DNA of 46,251 bases from Yes71-27 sp040758635 (GTDB lineage: Bacteria > Bacillota > Desulfotomaculia > Desulfotomaculales > Ammonificaceae), in assembly GCA_040758635.1 (NCBI GenBank), contig JBFLVI010000017.1, forward strand, positions 1 to 46,251, given 5' to 3'. The position numbers were made by a program, and so were the translations under genes. The notes under the pieces were generated by a model, which was not told the origin of the DNA, made no database searches, and worked only from the letters and a program-made list of their open reading frames with translations. Of the stretch, positions 38,861-46,103 are shown piece after piece; the stretch's first letter is position 1; every line of letters starts with the position of its first letter.

Positions 38861-39817
38861 TTACAATGCCCGCCGCAGCCGGTGCGCCGTAAGAAAAACC
38901 TCCCGCACCTCCGGCGGCACGGCCGCCACCACTAACTGCTCCACTTCCGCCGCCGTAAGCCTTACGTACCGGTCGGCGATGTCAAGAACCGCCGGGATGC
39001 CCCGTCCGTCAAAAGGCGTCAGCGCCCGCAAAACCCCGAGCACCCAGGGTATTTCCCTTTCGCGGCCGGTCAGAAAATCGAAAGCCACCGGCTGGGGATG
39101 CGCCGCAAAACGCGCGAAAACCGTGCTGATCCCCTTCTCCTTGTGCACTTCCGGCGGAAGAATAAATGCTTCGCCGACCGCGAGACAACCATACAGGATC
39201 TCCCGGTCGTACGCCGGACTGTCCTTCGTCCACAAACCGTCCACGACCCTGCACAGCAACCGGCTGGAAACCTCTTCGATCGTCCCCACCAGCAGGCACC
39301 CGCTCCTCACCGCCGCTTCCGCCAACTCTTCGAAGAGCGTCTCCGCACGCGCCCCGAAGTGGACAAATCCTCCGTCGAGTAAAATGAGCCCATCCCGGTA
39401 CTGCCGGGCAGCTTCGCACGCCACCGCCAGCTCCGCCTCGGCCATCAACTCCCGGACCCGGAGTTCCGCCGTCACCTCGACCGGCTGGCTTTCGCCCGCC
39501 CGCGTTTCAAGTTCCGCCCGTTCCTCCGGAAAAAGCGGCGAAAAAAGCCGGTGCCGCACCAGCGGCTGCCGCGGCGGCAGGCTCAGGGCCACCGCCTGAA
39601 CCAGCGTCAAAAAATACGGGTAACTTGCCCCTACCGTCTGGCAGGAACCGTCCACCGCCACGATCAGACCATCCGGTTTAACCGGTTCAATGCGGACAAA
39701 CCGCCCAAGGCGGGCCAGTGCCTGGCGCAAGACACTGCTTTCAGGCCTTTTGATCTCCGAAAGCGCTTCACCGAAGCGCCGCAGCTCCGCCAGCGCTCCC
39801 TCGTTAGTAACCAGCAA
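38861..39817 (-). CDS. nurA: NurA 5'-3' nuclease
   Basis: A 318-residue NurA-domain protein: IVAVDGSCQ with the catalytic D56 at the first strand, LILLDGGFVHFG (D148), AYDREILYG (D204, E206), and the closing PAVLDIADRYVRLTAAEV (D279, D282). NurA is an RNase-H-like dimeric nuclease that works inside the HerA ring. The start is TTG at 39817 after AAGGTGA. It is the first gene of the cluster, next to the divergent YaiI/YqxD gene, so the promoter for the whole repair cluster should lie in 39818-39957. Confidence 0.9.
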   Translation of the reverse strand: MLVTNEGALAELRRFGEALSEIKRPESSVLRQALARLGRFVRIEPVKPDGLIVAVDGSCQTVGASYPYFLTLVQAVALSLPPRQPLVRHRLFSPLFPEERAELETRAGESQPVEVTAELRVRELMAEAELAVACEAARQYRDGLILLDGGFVHFGARAETLFEELAEAAVRSGCLLVGTIEEVSSRLLCRVVDGLWTKDSPAYDREILYGCLAVGEAFILPPEVHKEKGISTVFARFAAHPQPVAFDFLTGREREIPWVLGVLRALTPFDGRGIPAVLDIADRYVRLTAAEVEQLVVAAVPPEVREVFLTAHRLRRAL

Positions 39818-39919
39818 AGGGGATCACCTTAACTTCTGTTTCTCTTTTATCCTAAGGGCATCCTACCACACGAGAAATTCCACGGCAAGCCTCTCGTTTC
39901 AAACACATCGGTGCCGTTG

Positions 39920-39925
39920 TATAAT
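39920..39925 (+). promoter_or_regulatory. -10 element of the YaiI/YqxD gene
   Basis: TATAAT at 39920-39925, with a weak TTTCAA 17 bp upstream, 32 bases before the TTG start. Confidence 0.55.
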
Positions 39926-39957
39926 GGGGTTACCACCCGTCCGGGAGGAAGGAAACC

Positions 39958-40392
39958 TTGAAAGTGATCGTGGATGCCGACGCCTGTCCGGCAAGCGTCC
40001 TGAAGATCTGCCGGCAGGCGACGCGCGAGTTTGGGATCCCGCTCTGGACCGTGGCCAGCTTCCACCACCAGATCGAATCCGAAAAGCACATCACCGTCGG
40101 CGACGCCCCCGAGGAAACCGACATCGCCGTTGCCAACGCCGCCCGGGCCGGGGATATCGTGGTAACGCAGGATTGGGGCCTGGCCGCCCTGGTTGTCGCC
40201 AAGGGTGCAGCTGCCCTTTCCCCGAACGGCCGCATCTACCGTCCGGAGTCGATCCCGTTTCTCCTCGAAGAGCGCAGCCTCAAGGCGCGTCTCCGCCGCG
40301 GCGGCGTACATACCAGAGGCCCCGCGAAACGCTCCCCCGCCGACGACGGCCGCTTCGCCGCCGCCCTTTACAAGCTGTTAAAGCGCTCCTGA
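39958..40392 (+). CDS. YaiI/YqxD (DUF188) family protein
   Basis: A 144-residue DUF188 protein: KVIVDADACPASVLKICRQA at the start, VANAARAGDIVVTQDWGLAALVVAKGA in the middle, and ARLRRGGVHTRGPAKRSPADDGRFAAAL at the end. The Asp-rich start (DADACP) resembles PIN/NYN nucleases, so metal-dependent RNase activity is suspected but unproven. The start is TTG with GGGAGGAAGG upstream. Single-gene unit, convergent with the reductase gene (34-bp gap). Confidence 0.92.
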   Translation: MKVIVDADACPASVLKICRQATREFGIPLWTVASFHHQIESEKHITVGDAPEETDIAVANAARAGDIVVTQDWGLAALVVAKGAAALSPNGRIYRPESIPFLLEERSLKARLRRGGVHTRGPAKRSPADDGRFAAALYKLLKRS

Positions 40393-40426
40393 AACCGCCC
40401 TCCAGGCTGCCCGATTGTGCAGAAGA

Positions 40427-41413
40427 TCATTTTTCCATATCCATAACCGCACCGCCAGCCGGTTTTGCCGCCGCTTCCTCCCGCGACGGCCTGACCAGGC
40501 GGTAGTGCCTTCCCAGCTCCGAAGCATAACCGGCGCCCACCCGGCCGGCGTTTTCCGCCAGCCAGTCGCTGAGGCGAACCCGCCCCGCCACCGGGCCGTC
40601 GGAAATTAGAAGGCCGGCCATCAGCCCCTTGAGTTCGTCCCGGGTGATCAGCACATCCCTAACAAAACAGCCGACCACCATCGCCAGGGCGAAAGCGAGG
40701 CCGGGCGGCAGGTGAATGATGCGCGCCCTGCTGCCCACCTTTTCTGCAATCAGTCCCGCCAGCTCATCAAAGGCAAAAACCTCCGGACCAACCGCATCTA
40801 TAACCACGTTTTCCCCGCGCTGTCCCGCATCAACCGCCAGCGCGGCTACGTCCTCCACAAAGACCGGCTGGAGCCGGTACCGCCCGTCGCCGGGAACCGC
40901 AAAGACCGGAAAGCGCCTGAGCAGCCAGGCGATATTGTTGATCAGGATGTCCTCGGGTCCGAAGATCACCGTGGGCCGGATGATCGCGTAAGACAACCCG
41001 GAGTTGATAAGCTCCTGTTCGAGAATCCCCTTCCCCCGGAAATAAGGAAGGGACGATTCCGGCGCCGCGTTGACGATGCTGACGTGCACAAATCGCCGCA
41101 CGCCGGCCTCCCGGGCCGCGGCAATCAGCGTTTTCGTGTTGGCGACCGCTTTCTCGTAGGTCAGCCGTCCCCGCGGGAAACGAATCCAGTAGGTATTGTA
41201 AAAGGTTGTGGCTCCCCGCAGACTCTTTACCAGTTCTTCCGGCCGGTCAAAATTAAACGGAGCCACGCTCACCATCTCGCCGAACGGGTGGGGACGGCTG
41301 GGTCGCCCGGTCAGCGTTTTCACCCGCTTCCCCAGCAAAATGAGCCGCCGGGCAATGTACTTGCCGGTGTAGCCGAACGCCCCGGTCACAACGTTTAGTT
41401 CCGGGGTTTCCAT
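40427..41413 (-). CDS. NmrA/NDUFA9-like NAD(P)-dependent epimerase/reductase family protein
   Basis: A 328-residue atypical short-chain dehydrogenase. The Rossmann motif VVTGAFGYTGKYIARRLILLG is at residues 8-28, with R30 and K32 on the second strand suggesting NADP. Then come a FYNTYWIRFPRG segment, VRRFVHVSIVNA, and AIIRPTVIFGPEDILINNIAW. The classical YxxxK pair is replaced by YFRGKGILEQ, in which Y and K keep the spacing. Relatives bind quinone complexes or act on small carbonyl compounds; the substrate is unknown. The ATG at 41413 has GGGGAG 8 bases upstream. A possible membrane-associated helix, AFALAMVVGCFV, lies late in the chain. Confidence 0.82.
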   Translation of the reverse strand: METPELNVVTGAFGYTGKYIARRLILLGKRVKTLTGRPSRPHPFGEMVSVAPFNFDRPEELVKSLRGATTFYNTYWIRFPRGRLTYEKAVANTKTLIAAAREAGVRRFVHVSIVNAAPESSLPYFRGKGILEQELINSGLSYAIIRPTVIFGPEDILINNIAWLLRRFPVFAVPGDGRYRLQPVFVEDVAALAVDAGQRGENVVIDAVGPEVFAFDELAGLIAEKVGSRARIIHLPPGLAFALAMVVGCFVRDVLITRDELKGLMAGLLISDGPVAGRVRLSDWLAENAGRVGAGYASELGRHYRLVRPSREEAAAKPAGGAVMDMEK

Positions 41414-41512
41414 GAGACTCACTCCCCGTTTCTACTCCCTCAAAAATGACCAATTATTGCTAACGCCGGCGGCTGTTTCAACCTGTTTCGCTCCCGCTCA
41501 CACGTTCACCCG

Positions 41513-41540
41513 GCACTCAAAGGCTGAGTGCCGGGCCATC
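41513..41540. repeat. Hairpin ACCCGGCACTCA/TGAGTGCCGGG
   Basis: An 11-bp perfect stem with a short loop (AAGGC) in the middle. It is the smallest of three intergenic sites with this arm (see 22370-22471 and 24454-24542) and directly adjoins copy B of the larger repeat. Confidence 0.75.
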
Positions 41541-41684
41541 CGTGGCCGCAGACCCGCCTCCGCCGCTCGTCGTCGCCCAGTTTGGTTGCCGCGCGTCTCA
41601 AGTGTTCGCTGGGGAGTCGAAACAGGCGACGCCGCTTTTCCGCTACACACATTTCATTCGCGGCGCGACTTTATCGTCGTGAAC
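41524..41684 (-). repeat. Degenerate intergenic repeat of about 150 bp, copy B
   Basis: The minus strand starts GTTCACGACGATAAAGT at 41684; the first 42 bases closely match copy A (13286-13241) and further blocks (CATCCGTG, and GGTT near 41585) align with gaps. It lies about 271 nt upstream of the NmrA-like gene start. Confidence 0.6.
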
Positions 41685-41747
41685 AACTTCTCCCCGACCC
41701 CCGAAACCGCCACGCCCCGTTTCCTTTGCCGACATCCGCCATCCCGA

Positions 41748-42266
41748 TTACAACCGCAACATGATCTTCATCAACTCGAAGACCCTACTCGGGCCGATAA
41801 ACAGGATCTTCTCCACCACCTGGTCCAACTCCCGGTAGAACTGCTGCAACCGGCTCAGGCGGTCCAGCACAAAGTCGCGGCTTTTCCCCGGCTCCGCGTC
41901 CAGCGCGCGCTTCAGGCCCTCCTCTACCATCCGGAACGACTCGTCGAACTCGGGCTTCTGGCGCTGCTCAAGCACCCGCCGGGCGATATACCAGAAGTCG
42001 AGCTCCGCTTCGAAGAAAACCCGGCGGTCGCCCGGCCGCATGCTGCGCCGCACCATGCCGAGTTGCTCGAGGACCCGGATCGCCACGCTGACGTTCCCCT
42101 TGGTCACCCCGAGCGCCTCCGCCAGTTCGGCCAGCGTCAAGGGTCTCTCGGAGAGGTAGAGCACCGCGTACAGCTCGCCGGTAATTTTCCCCAGCCCCCA
42201 GAAGCTGCTCTGGCGCCCCAGGGCGGCCACCAGTTGCTCCCGTGCTTCGCGCAGTTTCTCATCCAT
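41748..42266 (-). CDS. GbsR/MarR-family transcriptional regulator
   Basis: A 172-residue winged-helix regulator of the GbsR subgroup: EQLVAALGRQSSFWGLGKITGELYAVLYLSERPLTLAEL, recognition helix GVTKGNVSVAIRVLEQLGMVRRSMRPGDRRVFFEAE, then a helical C-terminal half (RRVLEQRQKPEFDESFRMVEEG) for dimerisation. GbsR members control choline/betaine and other osmolyte genes; here no such gene is adjacent. An AT-rich near-palindrome covers its own -10, so it probably represses itself. The ATG at 42266 has AAAGGATAAAAGCGGCTT upstream, a weak ribosome binding site. Confidence 0.88.
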   Translation of the reverse strand: MDEKLREAREQLVAALGRQSSFWGLGKITGELYAVLYLSERPLTLAELAEALGVTKGNVSVAIRVLEQLGMVRRSMRPGDRRVFFEAELDFWYIARRVLEQRQKPEFDESFRMVEEGLKRALDAEPGKSRDFVLDRLSRLQQFYRELDQVVEKILFIGPSRVFELMKIMLRL

Positions 42267-42297
42267 AAGCCGCTTTTATCCTTTGATAATTTAGAAC

Positions 42298-42315
42298 GTT
42301 TAATATATTATAAAC
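42298..42315 (-). promoter_or_regulatory. Near-palindromic operator overlapping the -10 of the GbsR-type gene
   Basis: GTTTATAATATATTAAAC on the minus strand is an imperfect inverted repeat (outer GTTTA/TAAAC) that contains TATAAT at 42312-42307. It sits 32 bases upstream of the regulator start in a strongly AT-rich stretch, a good autorepressor site. Confidence 0.5.
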
Positions 42316-42380
42316 ATTGAAAACAAAAAATGAAACCATTTCTCAAAAAAGTATTTAAATTTTGTTGAAACCGCCGAGGA

Positions 42381-44288
42381 CTATGTTGTCTCCTCTATCA
42401 GAAACAGCGCCCCGAGCGGAGGCAGGGTCAGCAACAGGGAGTAATACCTTCCGTGCGCCGGCACCGGGACGGCCTCCACGGCGCCGAAGTTTCCGTGCCC
42501 GCTTCCGCCGTACACCTCGGCGTCACTGTTCAGCGCCTCTTTCCAGACGCCGCCGCGGGGAACCCCGACCCGGTAGTTGTACCTGGGTACGGGGGTGAAG
42601 TTGCATACAACCAGCGCCGTGCCGCGCCCGCTCCTGCTTTTCCGGATAAAGCTTATCACGCTCTGTTCCCAGTCGTGAAAGTCCACCCACTCGAAACCCT
42701 CAAAGGCAAAATCCAGCTCGTAAGCCGCAGGCGTAGCGGCATAAAAGCGGTTCAGGTCCTTCACCCACCGCTGTACTCCCTGGTGCAGGGGGTGTTCGAG
42801 AAGATGCCAGTCCAGGCTTGTGTCGTGGTTCCACTCGCGCCACTGGCCGAACTCGCCCCCCATAAAGAGGAGCTTCTTCCCGGGGTGGGCGTACATGTAG
42901 CCGAGCAGAAGCCGGAGATTCGCGAACCGCTGCCACTCGTCTCCCGGCATTTTCCCGATCAGCGAGCCTTTGCCGTGTACAACCTCGTCATGCGAAAGCG
43001 GCAAAACAAAGTTTTCGGAGAAGGCGTACCAAATGCTGAAGGTGAGCTGATTGTGGTGGTACTTCCGGTATATCGGGTCCCTGGAGAAATAGTCCAGCGT
43101 GTCGTGCATCCAGCCCATGTTCCACTTCAGGTCGAACCCGAGGCCGCCGGCGTAAACGGGCCTTGACACCATCGGCCATTCCGTAGACTCTTCGGCCACC
43201 GTCAGGATCCCGGGAAACTCCTGGTGCACGGCCTCGTTAAACCTTTTGATAAAGGCGATCGCCTCCAGGTTCTCCCTGCCGCCGTAAACGTTCGGCACCC
43301 ATTCCCCTTCCGTCCTGGAGTAGTCCAGGTAGAGCATCGACGCCACCGCGTCCACCCGGAGGCCGTCGACGTGGTACCTGTCGAGCCAGAAAAACGCGGA
43401 GCTGATGAGGAAAGCCGCTACTTCGTGCCGGCCGTAGTTGAAAATGTAACTGTCCCAGTCGGGGTGCAGCCCCCTTCGGGGGTCGGCGTGCTCGTAAAGG
43501 TGCGTTCCGTCGAAAAAGGCCAGCCCGTGCTCATCGGTTGGAAAGTGCGAGGGCACCCAGTCCAGGATCACCCCGATCCCGTTCTGGTGCAGGTGGTCCA
43601 CCAGGTACATGAAGTCCTGGGGCGTCCCGTACCTGCTGGTGGGCGCAAAGTAACCCAGAGTCTGGTAACCCCACGAGCCGTAGAAGGGGTGCTCCGTAAC
43701 GGGCAGAATCTCAACGTGGGTGAAGCCCATCTCCTTGACGTACTCTGCAAGGTAGGGCGCAATCTCGCGGTAGTTCAAGCACCGGTTTCCTTCCTCGGGA
43801 ACCCGCCTCCAGGAGCCGAGGTGCACCTCGTAGATGGAGATGGGCCTGCCGAGCGCATTTCGTTTGGGCCGCGAAGCCATCCACTCCCCGTCCCCCCATT
43901 CATAGGCCAGGTCCCAGACCCGGGAGGCCGTCCGCGGGGACGTTTCCCAGTAAAAGGCGAAGGGATCGCCCTTGTCTACCCGGTACCCGTTGTATCGCGA
44001 GACGACGTGGTACTTGTAGGCCGCCCCGGGCTCCACCCCCGGAACAAACCCTTCCCAGATGCCGGAACCGTCTTCCCGCACCTTGAGCGGGTGAACCGCC
44101 GGGTCCCAGCCGTTGAACTCCCCGATCACGGAAACCCGCTCCGCGTTCGGCGCCCAAACAGCAAAACAGGCGCCTTTTTCCCCGCGGATGGTCCGGACGT
44201 GGGCGCCTAACTTGTCGTAAAGCCGGAAATGCCCCCCTTCTCTGAAGAGGTAGATGTCGTAGTCCGTCAACCAGCTCGTTCCCGTCAC
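42381..44288 (-). CDS. glgB: 1,4-alpha-glucan branching enzyme
   Basis: A 635-residue GH13 branching enzyme: N-terminal CBM48-type domain (FAVWAPNAERVSVIGEFNGWDP), the catalytic barrel with VILDWVPSHFPTDEHGLAFFDGTHLYEH, the nucleophile region DGLRVDAVASMLYLDY, the acid/base LTVAEESTEWP, and LSHDEVVHGKGSLIGKMPGD, then a C-terminal beta domain. It creates alpha-1,6 branches in glycogen. It stands alone; glgA, glgC and glgP are not near. The upstream region is short (about 55 bases), and no clear promoter is seen. Confidence 0.96.
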   Translation of the reverse strand: MTGTSWLTDYDIYLFREGGHFRLYDKLGAHVRTIRGEKGACFAVWAPNAERVSVIGEFNGWDPAVHPLKVREDGSGIWEGFVPGVEPGAAYKYHVVSRYNGYRVDKGDPFAFYWETSPRTASRVWDLAYEWGDGEWMASRPKRNALGRPISIYEVHLGSWRRVPEEGNRCLNYREIAPYLAEYVKEMGFTHVEILPVTEHPFYGSWGYQTLGYFAPTSRYGTPQDFMYLVDHLHQNGIGVILDWVPSHFPTDEHGLAFFDGTHLYEHADPRRGLHPDWDSYIFNYGRHEVAAFLISSAFFWLDRYHVDGLRVDAVASMLYLDYSRTEGEWVPNVYGGRENLEAIAFIKRFNEAVHQEFPGILTVAEESTEWPMVSRPVYAGGLGFDLKWNMGWMHDTLDYFSRDPIYRKYHHNQLTFSIWYAFSENFVLPLSHDEVVHGKGSLIGKMPGDEWQRFANLRLLLGYMYAHPGKKLLFMGGEFGQWREWNHDTSLDWHLLEHPLHQGVQRWVKDLNRFYAATPAAYELDFAFEGFEWVDFHDWEQSVISFIRKSRSGRGTALVVCNFTPVPRYNYRVGVPRGGVWKEALNSDAEVYGGSGHGNFGAVEAVPVPAHGRYYSLLLTLPPLGALFLIEETT

Positions 44289-44342
44289 TCTATCCCCCCA
44301 GCAGCTTTTTGCGTCGTATCATTAAAACCCCGGGCAAAAATG

Positions 44343-44897
44343 CTAATCCGCCCCGCCGTCCGGGCCCCGCACACCCGCCTGCCGAACGGTTTTCAAAACT
44401 CCCGCCAGGCCGCGTGCCCCGAACAGCAGGCAGGCCCCCAGCACCAGCTCGATCGCCGCGATACCCAGTTGAACCTTGGTATGCGCGCTCATTGACTGGT
44501 TGGCCAGCGCGCCCCTTTCCAGGAACCAGTAGTTGAAAAAGACCCCGGCAGCGTGGGGGACAGCCCGAATCAGGACCAAGAGCCCAATGATGGAAAACCC
44601 GATCGCCTGGATTTCTTCCGCGGCCGGTCCTGCCCCCGCATCCGGAGCGTCATCGCTCGGCACCATCACCCGCGCGATCCGCCCGGCTCCGACCCAGAGC
44701 ACGACCGCAAGGCCCGCCAGCAGCACGATGACCGCAAGCGTGGAAAGCGCACCGAGCAGCTGGCCCGCTCCGGCACCGGGGCCCTGAAATACCGAGCCGA
44801 TCTGCACGGTCGCCGCGTAGAGCAGGTTGATTTCCTGAAGTACGGTGTATATTGCAAGCACCCTGCAGGCCAGTACGGCTATCGCGCGCCCTGTCAT
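44343..44897 (-). CDS. Small integral membrane protein, unknown family
   Basis: Not recognised. The 184-residue product has four predicted membrane helices: near the N-terminus (AVLACRVLAIYTVLQEI), GALSTLAVIVLLAGLAVVLWV, IGFSIIGLLVLIRAVPHAAGVFF, and LGIAAIELVLGACLLFGARGL. An acidic cytoplasmic or external loop VPSDDAPDAGAGPAAEE lies between helices 2 and 3. Two-by-two helix symmetry suggests an internal duplication. The start at 44897 follows GGGTGAGGG; a GTG four codons earlier is the alternative. It lies between glgB and trmO on the same strand. Confidence 0.75.
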   Translation of the reverse strand: MTGRAIAVLACRVLAIYTVLQEINLLYAATVQIGSVFQGPGAGAGQLLGALSTLAVIVLLAGLAVVLWVGAGRIARVMVPSDDAPDAGAGPAAEEIQAIGFSIIGLLVLIRAVPHAAGVFFNYWFLERGALANQSMSAHTKVQLGIAAIELVLGACLLFGARGLAGVLKTVRQAGVRGPDGGAD

Positions 44898-44961
44898 TTT
44901 TACCCTCACCCTTTAAACAGAATTCCTGACAACCGATACCCCAAATCCCGTCCCGCGAGTA

Positions 44962-45444
44962 CTACTTAAACCTTCCGTCCGCCCGCATCCCGCGCACCCT
45001 GCCCGCCTTCCCGGCAAGCCAGCTCGTGCGCTCGGCCGCCACGGTGTCAAACTCCGGCACGTAAGGCTTGATATCAAGTAAAGGCGTCCCGTCCAGAATG
45101 TCCACGCCTTCGATGTGCAGCACCCGCCCTTCCACCTGGACCAGCCGGATCACGGAGATCCCGATCGGGTTCGGGCGCCTGGGGGCCCTGGTCGCGAACA
45201 CCCCGCGCAGGACGTCGTCCAGAAACGGCTTCACCTCCAGAGAGTAGCCTTCAACACGGTGAAAATGGTAAATCAGGATGAGGTGCGAAAAACCCTCGAC
45301 GTCTTTGAGCCCGCCGGCGAACTCCGGCTTCAGTTCCACGGTCCCGGCAACCCCTGCTGCAGCCGCCGCCTGGATGGGCATTCCCTCGACATCCTTAAAA
45401 GGCGAGCGAATCACGCCTATTGGCCGGTACCTTATTTCCGTCAT
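44962..45444 (-). CDS. trmO: TrmO-type tRNA (t6A37-N6)-methyltransferase
   Basis: A 160-residue TsaA/TrmO-domain protein: RYRPIGVIRSPFKDVEGMPIQ, then GTVELKPEFAGGLKDVEGFSHLILIYHFHR and the AdoMet-site stretch RGVFATRAPRRPNPIGISVIRLVQVEG, ending LDGTPLLDIKPYVPEFD. TrmO adds a methyl group to N6-threonylcarbamoyladenosine at position 37 of tRNA. The start at 45444 is fixed by AGGAGG 4 bases before the ATG; the frame extends 6 codons upstream. An 18-bp tandem duplication lies about 100 bp upstream. Confidence 0.9.
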   Translation of the reverse strand: MTEIRYRPIGVIRSPFKDVEGMPIQAAAAAGVAGTVELKPEFAGGLKDVEGFSHLILIYHFHRVEGYSLEVKPFLDDVLRGVFATRAPRRPNPIGISVIRLVQVEGRVLHIEGVDILDGTPLLDIKPYVPEFDTVAAERTSWLAGKAGRVRGMRADGRFK

Positions 45445-45540
45445 AAAGCCTCCTCTTCTCATCCCGATTTCCGGTAACGCTCAGCAAGCCGTTTCAGTAT
45501 TTTGCGCTCAGTCCAAGAAAAACTAAGAAGGGTCCATATC

Positions 45541-45576
45541 TAATCTACTTTTGATTAATAATCTACTTTTGATTAA
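45541..45576. repeat. Perfect 18-bp tandem duplication
   Basis: TAATCTACTTTTGATTAA occurs twice without a gap (45541-45558, 45559-45576). Each copy is itself an imperfect palindrome (TAATC...GATTA). It lies between the C_GCAxxG_C_C gene and trmO in an AT-rich patch. Confidence 0.95.
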
Positions 45577-45629
45577 AAAGCTCGCGAAAGATCCGGGTCA
45601 ACCCTTTCCTATCCGCTATAAATACCCGC

Positions 45630-46079
45630 TCACCCGTCCTTCAATCTCAGCAGCTCTTCTAAAATCTCCGCCGCGTCCCGGATAAAACCCGGACACCGCG
45701 TTTCGAAAAGCTTTGCTTCCTTCGCGTAATTCATCCCTTCGGCGGTGCCCAGGTCGCAGCCGAGCAGTTCCCGGCACCTGACGGAGCCGTGCCGCGACTT
45801 GAACCGGTTGACGAATTCGCCGGCAAGCCGGTAAATCTGTTCCTTCGCCTCATCGTCACCGGCACCGGTCCTACCGCGTGCCAGCCCGATAACCATAAAG
45901 GCGCCCGTCACGGCGCCGCACGTCTCCCCCATCCGGCCGACCCCCGCCCCGAAAGCCGCCGCCACCTTCAGCGCCGCCTCCCGGCCCAGGCCGAATCCCG
46001 GTCCGTAGGCAGACAACACCGCCTGCGCACAGTTAAAGCCTTCTCTGAACGATACCATAGCAGTTTTTGTGTGGTCCAT
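45630..46079 (-). CDS. C_GCAxxG_C_C family (redox-active) protein
   Basis: A 149-residue protein with the cysteine pattern that names its family: FNCAQAVLSAYG, then FGAGVGRMGETCGAVTGAFMVIGL, CRELLGCDL, and a final CPGFIRDAAEILEELL. Family members are predicted redox or metal-binding proteins common in anaerobes, often cotranscribed with membrane or electron-transfer genes; biochemistry is lacking. The ATG at 46079 lies 24 bp after the partial gene's stop, so they probably share a transcript. Confidence 0.9.
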   Translation of the reverse strand: MDHTKTAMVSFREGFNCAQAVLSAYGPGFGLGREAALKVAAAFGAGVGRMGETCGAVTGAFMVIGLARGRTGAGDDEAKEQIYRLAGEFVNRFKSRHGSVRCRELLGCDLGTAEGMNYAKEAKLFETRCPGFIRDAAEILEELLRLKDG

Positions 46080-46103
46080 TGATTAGATCTTCTCTGAACT
46101 TTA

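Larger units (their letters stand above)
41414..41747. other. Intergenic region upstream of the NmrA-like gene
   Basis: 334 bases without a convincing gene. It holds a perfect short hairpin at 41513-41540 and, next to it, copy B of the element of about 150 bp (41524-41684). The promoter for the NmrA-like gene should be here but is not obvious. Confidence 0.5.

Noticed and set aside
41412..42320. Plus-strand frame of about 300 residues antisense to the GbsR-type regulator
   Set aside because: It is His/Pro/Leu-rich shadow coding of the real minus-strand gene, without family features.
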